A stretch of DNA of 30,292 bases, from contig JAEXRD010000081.1 in the NCBI GenBank assembly GCA_023438245.1, forward strand, positions 1-30,292, in the 5' to 3' direction. Position 1 is the first letter of the stretch. Each line of letters begins with the position of its first letter. A program made the translations under genes and the position numbers. Origin of the DNA: Pseudomonadota bacterium (GTDB taxonomy: Bacteria > Desulfobacterota > Desulfovibrionia > Desulfovibrionales > Desulfovibrionaceae). Shown piece by piece: positions 13,222-22,612 of this stretch. Below the pieces are notes generated by a model. The model was given only the letters and a program-made list of their open reading frames with translations. It made no database searches and was not told the origin of the DNA.

Positions 13222-14682
13222 ATGAACCGCTTGTTCGCCCGAACGCTTCGCAACCAGCTCGGCCTGGCCCTGGCCCTGGCCGCCTGCCTCACCTTCCTGC
13301 TGCCGCCCGCCCCGGCCCAGGCCCTTTTCGGCTCCATGACCGTGAAGGACGAAATGGAGATGGGCAAGCAGTTCGACAACGCCATCCGCGCCCAGATGGG
13401 CTTTGTGGACGACCCGGAGATCGTGGCCTACGTCAAGGGAGTGGTGGACCGCGTGGCCAAGGCCCTGCCACCCCAGCCCTGGCAGATCAAGAGCGCCGTG
13501 GTGGCCAACGGCTCCATGAACGCCTTCGCCATCCCCGGCGGCTACATCTACATCTTCACCGGGCTGATCCTGGGCGTGGAGAACGAGGATGAGCTGGCCG
13601 CGGTCATCGGCCACGAGCTCGGCCACGTCACCGAGCGCCACGTGGCCAAGCGCATGGACCAGATGAAATTCCTGAATGTCGCCTCTGTGGCTGGCATGGT
13701 GGCCGGTGCGCTGCTCGGCTCCGGCGGCGGCAGCAACAGCGCCAACCTGGGCAAGGCCGTGATGATGGGCTCCGCAGCCGGGGCACAGTCGGCCTTCCTG
13801 ATGTACACGCGCGACAACGAGCGCGAGGCCGACAACGTGGGCATCAACTACCTGGTGAAAAGCGGCTACAACCCCGACGCCATGCCGCGCACCTTCGAGC
13901 TCATGCAGAAGAACCGCTGGTTCATGAGCGGCGACAGCGTGCCCAGCTACCTCACCACCCACCCCGGCCTGGACGAACGCATCGGCTACCTGCGCGAGCG
14001 CATCAAGATGATGCCGCAGAGCTACATGCAGCGCGTGTTCCAGCGCGAGCAGTTCCGGCGCATCCAGACGATCATCCGCTCGCGCATGACCTCCGCCGAC
14101 ACCGCCCTGGCCTACTACGAGAACAAGCCCGAGAGCGACCTCATCTGCCTGGACCGCGTGGGCAAGGGCATCGCGCTGGAGCGCCTGAAGAAGTTCCCCC
14201 TGGCCGAGAAGTCCTTCCAGCAGGCGCTGGAGTGCGGCCAGGACGACGCGCTGGTGCTGCGCGAGGCCGGCATGTTCTATTTCAACCGGGGTGATTTCGC
14301 CAAGTCCGCGCCGTTGTTGCAGAAGGCCACCTTCCTCAACCCGCGCGACGCCATGACGCAGTTCTTCCTGGCCCGCATCCTGGGCGAGAAGAAGGACTTC
14401 GCCCAGGCCATCCCGGCCATGCGCCGGGTGTCCAGGGAGGTGCCGGAGGACAGCGAGGTGCGCTACCACCTGGGCAGGCTGCTGGGCGAAAGCGGCGACA
14501 TCTTCGGCGCGCACCTGCAACTGGCCTACTCCGCCCTGTACGGGCGCGACCACGAGAAGGCCAAGTTCCACCTGGACCGCGCCCGCCACGCCGCGCGTAC
14601 CGAGGACGAGAAGAAGGAGCTGTCCGACCTGGAGCGCGCCATGGGCGAGCGCAGGGCCGCCCCGCCCCAGGCCCGGCGCTAG
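13222..14682 (+). CDS. Periplasmic M48 metalloprotease with TPR-like repeats (BepA-like)
   Basis: BepA-type proteins act in the periplasm on outer-membrane assembly, degrading stalled LptD and BamA clients. The 486-residue product begins with a signal peptide (MNRLFARTLRNQLGLALALA, cleavage after AQA near residue 34). The zinc site is HELGH at 131-135 with the third ligand in NEREAD (Glu202). After about residue 290 come helical repeats of TPR type (AEKSFQQALECGQDDALVLR, FNRGDFAKSAPLLQKATFLN and further units), as in BepA. The ATG at 13222 directly precedes the signal peptide; its ribosome binding site is weak, and an upstream in-frame ATG at 13162 would add 20 residues ahead of it. The next gene is ribF, 71 nt on. 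Confidence 0.88.
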   Translation: MNRLFARTLRNQLGLALALAACLTFLLPPAPAQALFGSMTVKDEMEMGKQFDNAIRAQMGFVDDPEIVAYVKGVVDRVAKALPPQPWQIKSAVVANGSMNAFAIPGGYIYIFTGLILGVENEDELAAVIGHELGHVTERHVAKRMDQMKFLNVASVAGMVAGALLGSGGGSNSANLGKAVMMGSAAGAQSAFLMYTRDNEREADNVGINYLVKSGYNPDAMPRTFELMQKNRWFMSGDSVPSYLTTHPGLDERIGYLRERIKMMPQSYMQRVFQREQFRRIQTIIRSRMTSADTALAYYENKPESDLICLDRVGKGIALERLKKFPLAEKSFQQALECGQDDALVLREAGMFYFNRGDFAKSAPLLQKATFLNPRDAMTQFFLARILGEKKDFAQAIPAMRRVSREVPEDSEVRYHLGRLLGESGDIFGAHLQLAYSALYGRDHEKAKFHLDRARHAARTEDEKKELSDLERAMGERRAAPPQARR

Positions 14683-14753
14683 TCCTTGAGGCTTCGCGCC
14701 CTTTCTGGTAGGCATGCTCCCGCGCAATCCGCGCACCAAGGACGCAGAACTTC

Positions 14754-15740
14754 ATGATCGCAGCACGGACCACCCAGGAAATCGCGGGCACCATCGCCGG
14801 TTCCTGCGTCACCATCGGGAACTTCGACGGAGTGCATGTGGGCCACCAGCGCCTGCTGGCGCTGACCTGCGCCAAGGCCCGCACCAGGGGCCTGGTGAGC
14901 GTGGTCGTCACCTTCGACCCCCACCCGCTCACCGTCATCATGGGCAAGACCACGCCGCCCTTCCTCACCACCACGCGCCAGCGCCTGGGCTTCATCAGCG
15001 AGCACGGCCCCAACGTGGCCCTGGTGCTGGAGTTCACCCGCGAGATGGCCGCGCTGGAGCCGGAAGAGTTCGTGCGCCGCTACCTGGTGGAAGGCCTGAA
15101 CATGCGCGAGCTGGTCATCGGCTACGACTACGCCATGGGCAAGGGCCGCAAGGGCAACTGCGAGCTGCTCACCCGGCTCGGCAAGGCCATGGGCTTCGGC
15201 GTGGAGCAGCTCTCCCCGGTCATCGTGGGCGGGGCCGTGGTCAGCTCCACGCGCATCCGCGACCTGGTGCAGCTGGGCAACGTCTGGGACGCCCGCCCGC
15301 TGCTGGGCCGGTTCTTCGAGGTCTGCGGCACCGTGGTGGACGGCAAGAAGCGCGGCTCCGCCCTGCTGGGCTTCCCCACGGCCAACATCGCGCCCGAGGG
15401 CACCCTGTTGCCCAAGCCCGGCGTGTACGCCGTGTGGGCCATGCTGGGCGACGAACAGCTGGCCGCCGTGGCCAACGTGGGCTACAACCCCACCTTCGGT
15501 GACACCGGGCTGACCCTGGAAGTGCACATCATGGACTTTAAGCGCGACATTTACGGACAGCGCATGGGCGTGCAGTTCGTGCAGCGCCTGCGCTCCGAGC
15601 GCAAGTTCGACAGCCTGGAGGCGCTCAAGGAGCGCATCGGCGAGGACGTGCGCCTGGGCCGCATCATCCTGGAGAGCAGCGGCGCGCAGCCCGGGCGCGG
15701 CACGGCCGAATCCTCCGGCGGCTCCTCCGAGGACGACTAG
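14754..15740 (+). CDS. ribF: Bifunctional riboflavin kinase/FAD synthetase
   Basis: RibF phosphorylates riboflavin to FMN and adenylates FMN to FAD. The 328-residue product has the nucleotidyltransferase domain first, with GNFDGVHVGH (22-31, the HxGH signature), then VTFDPHP and SSTRIRDLV (the KMSKS-like ISSTxIR segment). The kinase domain follows from about residue 186, with KRGSALLGFPTANI (PTAN motif) and NVGYNPTFG. The C-terminal 18 residues are Ser/Gly-rich and acidic and look disordered. The ATG at 14754 has AAGGACG upstream. The macrodomain gene begins 15 nt after its stop, suggesting a shared transcript. Confidence 0.96.
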   Translation: MIAARTTQEIAGTIAGSCVTIGNFDGVHVGHQRLLALTCAKARTRGLVSVVVTFDPHPLTVIMGKTTPPFLTTTRQRLGFISEHGPNVALVLEFTREMAALEPEEFVRRYLVEGLNMRELVIGYDYAMGKGRKGNCELLTRLGKAMGFGVEQLSPVIVGGAVVSSTRIRDLVQLGNVWDARPLLGRFFEVCGTVVDGKKRGSALLGFPTANIAPEGTLLPKPGVYAVWAMLGDEQLAAVANVGYNPTFGDTGLTLEVHIMDFKRDIYGQRMGVQFVQRLRSERKFDSLEALKERIGEDVRLGRIILESSGAQPGRGTAESSGGSSEDD

Positions 15741-15755
15741 GGGCCTGGTTGCGGC

Positions 15756-16331
15756 ATGGAGGCAAGCCTGACCGAGCGCACCTGGGCCTTGGGAAGCGGC
15801 CTGCTCGCCCTGCGCCAGGGCGATCTCACCACCGCGGACTCCGACGCCATCGTCAACGCGGCCAATTCCAGCCTCATGGGCGGCGGCGGCGTGGACGGCG
15901 CCATCCACAAGGCCGCCGGACACCATCTTCTTCTCGCCTGCAAGCAGATCGTGCTGCGCGACGGCCCCCTTCCCGCCGGGCGCGCGGTCATCACCCTCGG
16001 CTTTCGGCTCTCCGCCCGGTTCGTCATCCACACCGTGGGCCCAATCTGGCAGGGCGGAACCAGCGGCGAGGAACGGCTGCTGCGCGCGGCCTATGAAAAG
16101 AGCCTGGAGCTGGCCCGGGCCAACAATCTCGCCACCATCGCCTTCCCGGCGCTGAGCTGCGGGGCCTACGGCTACCCGCTGGAGCTGGCCGCGCCCGTGG
16201 CCCTGGGCGCGTTGCGGCGCGGGCTCGATCAGGGCATGGTGAGGCGCGCCGAGCTGTGGCTGCGCGGCCAGGCCGCCTTCGATTTCTGGACCTTGAGCGC
16301 CGCCGGGCTGTTCGGCCCGCCCGCGTCCTGA
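15756..16331 (+). CDS. Macrodomain protein, predicted ADP-ribose-processing hydrolase
   Basis: MacroD-type proteins remove O-acetyl or protein-linked ADP-ribose. The 191-residue single-domain protein has the ADP-ribose pocket residues: QGDLTTADSDAIVNAAN (residues 21-37), the glycine-rich MGGGGVDGAIHKAAG (41-55) and the second loop FPALSCGAYGYP. These match the YmdB/MacroD class with hydrolase activity and differ from binding-only macrodomains. ATG at 15756 has no good ribosome binding site, consistent with translational coupling to ribF 15 nt upstream. hslV starts 31 nt later. Its placement between FAD synthesis and the HslUV protease is suggestive, but no partner ADP-ribosyltransferase is seen in the window. 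Confidence 0.9.
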   Translation: MEASLTERTWALGSGLLALRQGDLTTADSDAIVNAANSSLMGGGGVDGAIHKAAGHHLLLACKQIVLRDGPLPAGRAVITLGFRLSARFVIHTVGPIWQGGTSGEERLLRAAYEKSLELARANNLATIAFPALSCGAYGYPLELAAPVALGALRRGLDQGMVRRAELWLRGQAAFDFWTLSAAGLFGPPAS

Positions 16332-16362
16332 CCTTCCGACCTCTGACCCCACGGAGCACGAC

Positions 16363-16904
16363 ATGGAACTGCACGGAACCACAATCCTCGCCGTGCGCGA
16401 CGAGCGCGGCGCGGCCATGGCCGGAGACGGCCAGGTGACCCTCGGCCAGTCCGTGGCCATCAAGCATTCGGCCCGCAAGGTGCGCACCATCTATCGCGAC
16501 AAGGTCATGGTGGGCTTCGCCGGGGCCACGGCGGACGCCTTCACGCTCTTCGAGCGCTTCGAGAAAAAACTGGAGGCGCACTCCGGCAACCTCACCCGGG
16601 CCGCCGTGGAGCTGGCCAAGGACTGGCGCACGGACAAGTACCTGCGCAGGCTGGAAGCCATGATCCTGGCCGCGGACGCCGAGACCATCCTCATCATCAC
16701 CGGCACGGGCGACGTCATCGAGCCCGACGACGGGCTGGCGGCCATCGGCTCCGGCGGCACCTACGCCCTGGCCGCGGCGCGCGCGCTGAGGCGCCACACC
16801 GAAATGAGCGCCAAGGACATCGTGCTCTCGGCCATGGGCATTGCCGCCGAGATCTGCGTGTTCACCAACGACCACATCCACGTCGAGACCAAGGAGAAAG
16901 GCGC

Positions 16905-16908
<4 letters not shown>
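16363..16908 (+). CDS. hslV: ATP-dependent protease HslV, peptidase subunit
   Basis: HslV forms a double hexameric ring that degrades unfolded proteins fed by HslU. The 181-residue product reads MELHGTTILAVRDE at its start, so a five-residue propeptide precedes the catalytic threonine (Thr6 of the precursor). GDGQVTLGQSVAIKHSARKV, VGFAGATADAFTLFERFE, KDWRTDKYLRRLEAMIL and GSGGTYALAAARAL are family blocks. ACGGAGC lies just before the ATG. Its TGA stop overlaps the hslU ATG by 4 nt, so the two subunits are translationally coupled. Confidence 0.97.
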
Positions 16909-18290
<1,382 letters not shown>

Positions 18291-18299
18291 GAGAACGGC

Positions 18300-18719
18300 A
18301 TGGACTTCGCCAAGCTGACCGAACTCATCGAGCAGGGCATCCCCTTCAACGCGGTGCTGGGCATCAAGGTCGACGAGCTGCGCGAGGGCTTCGTGCGCCT
18401 GCGCGTGCCCTACCGGCCCGAACTGGTGGGCGATACCCGGCGCATGGCACTGCACGGCGGCGTCATCTCCACGCTCATCGACGTGTGCGGGGGCTTCGCG
18501 GTGTGGACCAGCTGCCGCCTGGAGGACCGCATCGCCACCATCGACCTGGGCGTGGACTACCTGCGCCCGGCCCCGGCCCGCGACCTCTACGCCGAGGCCA
18601 CGGTGCGGCTATTGGGCAACCGCGTGGGCAACGCCCAGGTCATCGTGTTCAGCGAGGGCGAGCCGGACGTGCACCTGGCCGTGGGGCGCTGCGTGTACAA
18701 CATCCGCCGCGGCAAGTAG
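18300..18719 (+). CDS. PaaI-type hotdog-fold thioesterase
   Basis: Proteins of this family hydrolyse acyl- or aryl-CoA thioesters. The 139-residue length and the segment MALHGGVISTLIDVCGG (about 49-65), with HGG and a downstream Asp61, match the PaaI/YbgC-like 4HBT fold. TIDLGVDYLRPAPARDLYAEATV is the central strand pair typical of the family. The AGGAG ribosome binding site overlaps the hslU stop codon, so it is co-transcribed as the last gene of the ribF-hslUV group. Its substrate cannot be inferred from the neighbours. Confidence 0.85.
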   Translation: MDFAKLTELIEQGIPFNAVLGIKVDELREGFVRLRVPYRPELVGDTRRMALHGGVISTLIDVCGGFAVWTSCRLEDRIATIDLGVDYLRPAPARDLYAEATVRLLGNRVGNAQVIVFSEGEPDVHLAVGRCVYNIRRGK

Positions 18720-18739
18720 CCTTTCGCCTGCGGGAAATG

Positions 18740-18774
18740 AAAAAGGCCGGGATCGACCCGGCCTTTTCTCTTTT
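18740..18774. terminator. Bidirectional terminator between thioesterase and cytochrome genes
   Basis: AAAGGCCGGG (18742-18751) pairs perfectly with CCCGGCCTTT (18757-18766) around ATCGA. T tracts follow on both strands (TTTTCTCTTTT on plus, five T on minus), ending two convergent units. Confidence 0.92.
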
Positions 18775-18783
18775 GCGGCTTTG

Positions 18784-19185
18784 CTACTGCTGTTGCTGCT
18801 GCGGATGGCACTGGCTGCACTTCACCGGGCCCTTCTTCATCTTGGTGTGGCAGCCCTGGCACGAGGCATGGGAAACGCTCATGAGCGAGGGCGGGTCGGT
18901 GTGGGTCATGGGCCGCTCCTGGTGGCAGTCGGAGCAGCGGCGCTCGAAGCCCTTGCCCGTGGTTACGCGGCGGCCGTTCTTCAAGCCGTGGTGGCACACG
19001 ATGCAGTTCTTGAGCTTGGCCTTCTTGTTGTGCTCGTTGTGCTCGAAGGGCACGGCCAGCTTGCGCGGCGCGGGCAGGCCCTCGGCCTGGGGCGCTCCTT
19101 CGGGGGCGTCGTTCTGGGCGAAGGCGGGAGTAAGCCAGGCGGCCAGGGCCAGCCCGGCGAGAATTGCGGTGAAGCGTTTCGTCAT
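18784..19185 (-). CDS. c3-type (class III) tetraheme cytochrome c, periplasmic
   Basis: Class III cytochromes shuttle electrons between periplasmic hydrogenases or formate dehydrogenases and membrane complexes in sulfate reducers. The 133-residue precursor has a signal peptide (MTKRFTAILAGLALAAWLTP, cleavage after AFA). Four CXXCH heme sites lie at 61-65, 84-88, 109-113 and 123-127, with extra histidines at 49, 52, 66, 95 and 106 as candidate distal ligands. FEHNEHN followed by CIVCHH parallels the start of D. vulgaris c3. Unlike type I c3, which has two CX4CH sites, all four are CXXCH. The tail ends in five glutamines. AGGAG overlaps the stop of the DRTGG gene, so it is the last gene of that unit. 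Confidence 0.92.
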   Translation of the reverse strand: MTKRFTAILAGLALAAWLTPAFAQNDAPEGAPQAEGLPAPRKLAVPFEHNEHNKKAKLKNCIVCHHGLKNGRRVTTGKGFERRCSDCHQERPMTHTDPPSLMSVSHASCQGCHTKMKKGPVKCSQCHPQQQQQ

Positions 19186-19197
19186 GCGCTGAGGCTC

Positions 19198-20262
19198 CTA
19201 GAGTCCGAGACTGTTCTTGAGCAGGGCATAGTCCAGGGCGGAGTTCACCAGCTGGACGCCGTGGTTGACCTTGATCATGTCGCGCAGCTTGTGGCGGGTC
19301 AGGATGGTCTCCATCTTCTTGGCCACGGAGAAGGTGTCCTCGCGCACCACCAGGATGGGCGTCTCCAGCACCTCGGAGCGGGTGAGGATGATGTCGTTGG
19401 GGTACAGGTTGCCGGTGAGGATGAGGCAGGGGCAGCTGCCCTCCAGGGCAACGAGCTGCACGTCGGAGCGGTCGCCGCCGACGATGATGGCCGAGTTCTT
19501 GTGGCGCATGAAGTGGGTGAGGAAGTTCTCCACCTGCATGGTGCCGATGAGGAAGTTCTCCACCACGCGGTCGGCCTTGTGGTGCGCGCTGATGATCTTG
19601 CCGCCCAGGCGCTCGGCCAGGTCGGAAACCTTGATGGCGCTCATGATGGGGTCCGACGGGATGGTGGCCAGCACCTCCACGCCCTTGCGGCGGAAGAACG
19701 GCGCCATGAGCTCGTCCACCTCGGGGCGGTAGCTCTCGGGTATGTCGTTCAGGATGACCCCGGCCAGGTCGTCGCCGAAGGCGGTCTTGCAGCGCAGCAC
19801 GTAGTCGTATTTCAGCTCGTTCTGGTAGCGGTCGATGACCACGGCCTTGGCCCCAAGGGCGCGGGCCACGCTCACGCCGTCCAGGCCGCAGTACGTGCCG
19901 GAGCCCAGCACGTTGCCGGAACCGCCGATGATCATCACGTCCTTGTCCCTGGACAGGGCCTCGTAGGCGTCCACGATGGAGGGCATGAGGTCGCCGATCT
20001 CCTCGGTGAAGGCGCGCACGGTGAAGTCGCGCGTGACAACCACCGGGGTCACCAGGGTGGGGTCCTGGCGCAGGCCCAGCACCTCCTGCACGAAGAAGGC
20101 GTCCTCGTCGCCGGGCTGGCCGTCGGCCTTGCGGGGCACCGCGCCGATGGGCTTCATGTAGCCCACGCGCAGGCCGTCCTTCTTCAGGCGCAGGCCCAGG
20201 GACATGGCGATGAGGTTCTTGCCGGAATATCCGGCGGTGGAGCCTATGTAGAGGCCGATCAT
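19198..20262 (-). CDS. DRTGG-domain protein with BioD/Pta-like P-loop domain
   Basis: The 354-residue protein has an N-terminal AAA_26 (dethiobiotin synthetase-like) domain, about 1-210, followed by a DRTGG domain (about 215-320, with the signature variant VGGDRSDVQLVAL). The same pair forms the non-catalytic N-terminal part of long phosphotransacetylases, where it is thought to sense metabolites. No acetyltransferase domain is present, so it is likely a stand-alone regulatory or nucleotide-binding partner in acetyl-CoA metabolism. The Walker A reads STAGYSGKN: the usual Ser/Thr after GK is Asn16. AAGGAGGAGAG precedes the ATG. It lies between the ADP-forming acetyl-CoA synthetase (103 nt upstream) and the cytochrome gene (12 nt downstream). 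Confidence 0.85.
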   Translation of the reverse strand: MIGLYIGSTAGYSGKNLIAMSLGLRLKKDGLRVGYMKPIGAVPRKADGQPGDEDAFFVQEVLGLRQDPTLVTPVVVTRDFTVRAFTEEIGDLMPSIVDAYEALSRDKDVMIIGGSGNVLGSGTYCGLDGVSVARALGAKAVVIDRYQNELKYDYVLRCKTAFGDDLAGVILNDIPESYRPEVDELMAPFFRRKGVEVLATIPSDPIMSAIKVSDLAERLGGKIISAHHKADRVVENFLIGTMQVENFLTHFMRHKNSAIIVGGDRSDVQLVALEGSCPCLILTGNLYPNDIILTRSEVLETPILVVREDTFSVAKKMETILTRHKLRDMIKVNHGVQLVNSALDYALLKNSLGL

Positions 20263-20365
20263 TCTCTCCTCCTTGCCGTCCGGGCCGGTTGCGGACCGAA
20301 CGCCCTACGCTACCAGCCTCAGCGCCGCTCTGCAACGCCAAGCTGGCCATGCCCGGCGCAGAAAA

Positions 20366-22468
20366 TCACACCCGCAGCGTGAGCCGCGCCCCCGCCACCA
20401 GGGCCCGCTCGTGGTTCACCAGCAGCGGGTCGAACTCGGCCTCGCAGATCTGCGGAAAATCCAGGGCCAGGGCCGAGAGCGCCAGCAGGATGTCCTCCAG
20501 CGCCCTGAAATCGATGGCCGGACCGCCGTGCACGCCGCCCAGCAGCATGTAGGAGCGGATCTCGCGGATCATGCCGAAGGCGTCCGACCGGCTCAGCGGG
20601 GCCAGCCGGTAGGCCACGTCCTTCAATATTTCCACATGGATGCCGCCCAGGCCGAACATGACCAGCGGGCCGAACAGGTCGTCGCGCTTGAAGCCCACGA
20701 TGATCTCGCGCGAACCGGGGGGAGCCATCTCCTGCACCAGGCAGCCGGAAACATAGGCGTCGGGCCGCAGGCGCTGCACGCGCGTGGTCATGTCCCAGAA
20801 GGCCTGGCGCACCTGGGCGGCGTTCTTCAGGCCCAGGGCCACTCCGTCCACGTCGGTGCGGTGGGAAATCTGCGGCGAGGCGATCTTGAGCGCCACGGGA
20901 TAGCCCAGGGACTCGGCCTCGCGCACGGCCTGGTCCGCGCTGCGCGCCAGCACCGTCCCGGGCAGGGGCAGCCCGTAGGCCCGGAGCAGCTCGCTGGCCT
21001 GGAAGTCCGTTATCTCGCTCTGCCCCGCCTCCAGCGCCCGGCGCACCACGGCCCCGGCCCGGTCCAGGTCGCGGCTGGGCGCCTCGTACACCGGCACGGG
21101 CATCTGCTTCCAGAGCGCGTAGGAGTACATGGCCTCCACGCAGCTGAGCGCCGTCTCCGGAAAATGGAAGCAGGGCAGGCCGGCCTCAAGCAGCACGCGC
21201 CTGCCCTCCTGCACATGCTCCCGGCCCATGAGGCAGGCGTACACCGGCTTGTCCGAATGCCGGGCCAGGCGCACCAGGTCCGTGGCCGTGGCCTCCAGCT
21301 CCACCGACGAAGTGGGGGTGACGAGGAAGAGCACGGAATGCACGAGCGGGTCGTCCAGCACGGCCTGGAGCGTCTTGCGGAAGCGCTCGGAATCGGCGTC
21401 GCCCACCACGTCCACGGGGTTGTAGAGCGAGGCGTAGCTGGGCAGGAAGGATTGCAGTTCCTGGATCGTCTCGGGCGAGAGCCGGGCCATGTGCAGACGG
21501 TAGGTCTCGCAGGCGTCGGCGGCCAGGATGCCCGGCCCGCCGGAATTGGTGACGATGGCCACGTTGGGGCCGCGCGGAAGGGGAAGGCTGGAAAATGCCC
21601 CGGCCAGGGCGAAGAGCGATTCCACATCGCGGGCGCGCACGATGCCGCTCTGCCGGAAGGCCGCCGCGTAGGCGCTGTCGGACCCGGCGATGGCCCCGGT
21701 GTGGGAGCTGGCGGCCTTGGCTCCGGCGGCGGTGGACCCGGCCTTGAGCAGGATGACGGGCTTGGTGCGGCTGACCTGGCGGGCGGCCCGCAGGAAGCCC
21801 TCGCCGTTCTGCACGCTCTCGATGTAGCCGAGCACGACCTTGGTGCCGGGGTCGGCCCCGAAGGCCTGGAGCATGTCGATCTCGTCCAGCACGGCCTTGT
21901 TGCCCAGGCTGACGAACCGGGAGAACCCGATGCCCTCGTCCGCGGCCCAGTCCAGGATGGAGGCGCACAGCGCGCCGGACTGCGAGAAGAAGCCCAGGCC
22001 TCCGGGCCGGGCCTGGATGGCCGAAAAGGAGGCGTTGACCCCGTGGGCGGTGTCCAGCATGCCCAGGCAGTTGGGGCCGAGCATGGCGATGGAATGCCTG
22101 GCGCACAGCTCCACCAGCTGGCGCTCCAGCCGGTAGCCCTCCTGCCCGGCCTCCTTGAACCCGGCGCTCAGGACGATGGCGGACTTGAGGCCCTTGGCCG
22201 CAAGCTCCTCCATGACCGGGAGCACGCCGTCGCGCGGGATGGCGAGGACCGCCAGGTCGATGCCCGGGGGCAGCAGGGAGACGCTCGCCAGCACGGGCAG
22301 GCCCTCGATCTCGCCGCCGCTTTTGCTGACGGGGTAGAGCCTGCCCTTGAACCCGGCGGCCAGCATGTTGGCCACAACGGTATGGCCGACCTTGCCCGGC
22401 TTGGACGAAGCGCCCACGACGGCCACGCTGCGCGGATGGAAAAAGGCGTTCAGTGCTGCGGGGTCCAA
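20366..22468 (-). CDS. Acetate--CoA ligase (ADP-forming), fused alpha-beta form
   Basis: This enzyme converts acetyl-CoA, ADP and phosphate to acetate, CoA and ATP (or the reverse). The roughly 700-residue chain has a CoA-binding domain (FHPRSVAVVGASSKPGKVG), two succinyl-CoA-synthetase-like domains and a C-terminal ATP-grasp domain. The phosphohistidine motif ASSHTGAIAG places His at residue 256, matching His257 of characterised archaeal enzymes; the second histidine lies in SHRTDVDGVALG. I choose TTG at 22468 as start: GGAG lies 5 nt ahead and the family begins there; ATG at 22561 would add 31 unrelated residues. It leads the unit with the DRTGG and cytochrome genes. The acyl substrate is inferred to be acetate, but propionate or aryl acids are possible. 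Confidence 0.9.
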   Translation of the reverse strand: MDPAALNAFFHPRSVAVVGASSKPGKVGHTVVANMLAAGFKGRLYPVSKSGGEIEGLPVLASVSLLPPGIDLAVLAIPRDGVLPVMEELAAKGLKSAIVLSAGFKEAGQEGYRLERQLVELCARHSIAMLGPNCLGMLDTAHGVNASFSAIQARPGGLGFFSQSGALCASILDWAADEGIGFSRFVSLGNKAVLDEIDMLQAFGADPGTKVVLGYIESVQNGEGFLRAARQVSRTKPVILLKAGSTAAGAKAASSHTGAIAGSDSAYAAAFRQSGIVRARDVESLFALAGAFSSLPLPRGPNVAIVTNSGGPGILAADACETYRLHMARLSPETIQELQSFLPSYASLYNPVDVVGDADSERFRKTLQAVLDDPLVHSVLFLVTPTSSVELEATATDLVRLARHSDKPVYACLMGREHVQEGRRVLLEAGLPCFHFPETALSCVEAMYSYALWKQMPVPVYEAPSRDLDRAGAVVRRALEAGQSEITDFQASELLRAYGLPLPGTVLARSADQAVREAESLGYPVALKIASPQISHRTDVDGVALGLKNAAQVRQAFWDMTTRVQRLRPDAYVSGCLVQEMAPPGSREIIVGFKRDDLFGPLVMFGLGGIHVEILKDVAYRLAPLSRSDAFGMIREIRSYMLLGGVHGGPAIDFRALEDILLALSALALDFPQICEAEFDPLLVNHERALVAGARLTLRV

Positions 22469-22508
22469 GGTCGCTCCGGTGTGTCTGGTCGAAGGGGCAC
22501 GATGTTTC

Positions 22509-22537
22509 CGAATACACTGCCCAAGGCCCAGGCTCAA
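22509..22537 (-). promoter_or_regulatory. Candidate promoter of the acetate--CoA ligase unit
   Basis: On the minus strand TTGAGC (22537-22532) and TATTCG (22514-22509) are 17 nt apart, giving a leader of about 35 nt to the TTG start at 22468. Both boxes are partial matches (4 and 3 of 6). Confidence 0.35.
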
Positions 22538-22567
22538 GAGGAAGCCGGGGGTTTCCGGCAAGATTCC

Positions 22568-22597
22568 GTGTCATTTCACACAGGCACGTTGCGCAAC
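22568..22597. promoter_or_regulatory. Two palindromes in the mobA / acetate--CoA ligase divergent region
   Basis: GTGT-N6-ACAC (22568-22581) and the perfect palindrome GTTGCGCAAC (22588-22597) lie just before the mobA start. The first contains TGTGAAAT on the minus strand, resembling one half of a Rex or CRP/FNR-type site, but its other half does not fit. They are possible operators for either direction. Confidence 0.3.
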
Positions 22598-22612
22598 AGG
22601 GCGGAAACGCTT

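Noticed and set aside
251..16490. Long antisense reading frames, for example 86-1981, 7549-10233, 11711-13177 and 14679-16490 on the minus strand
   Set aside because: They lie opposite well-recognised genes, have low-complexity His/Gly/Ala/Gln-rich or Arg/Pro-rich translations, and are expected in GC-rich DNA.
22466..22561. ATG at 22561 as start of the acetate--CoA ligase
   Set aside because: The extra 31 residues have no family similarity, while TTG at 22468 has a well-placed GGAG and puts the active His at 256, close to the known 257.
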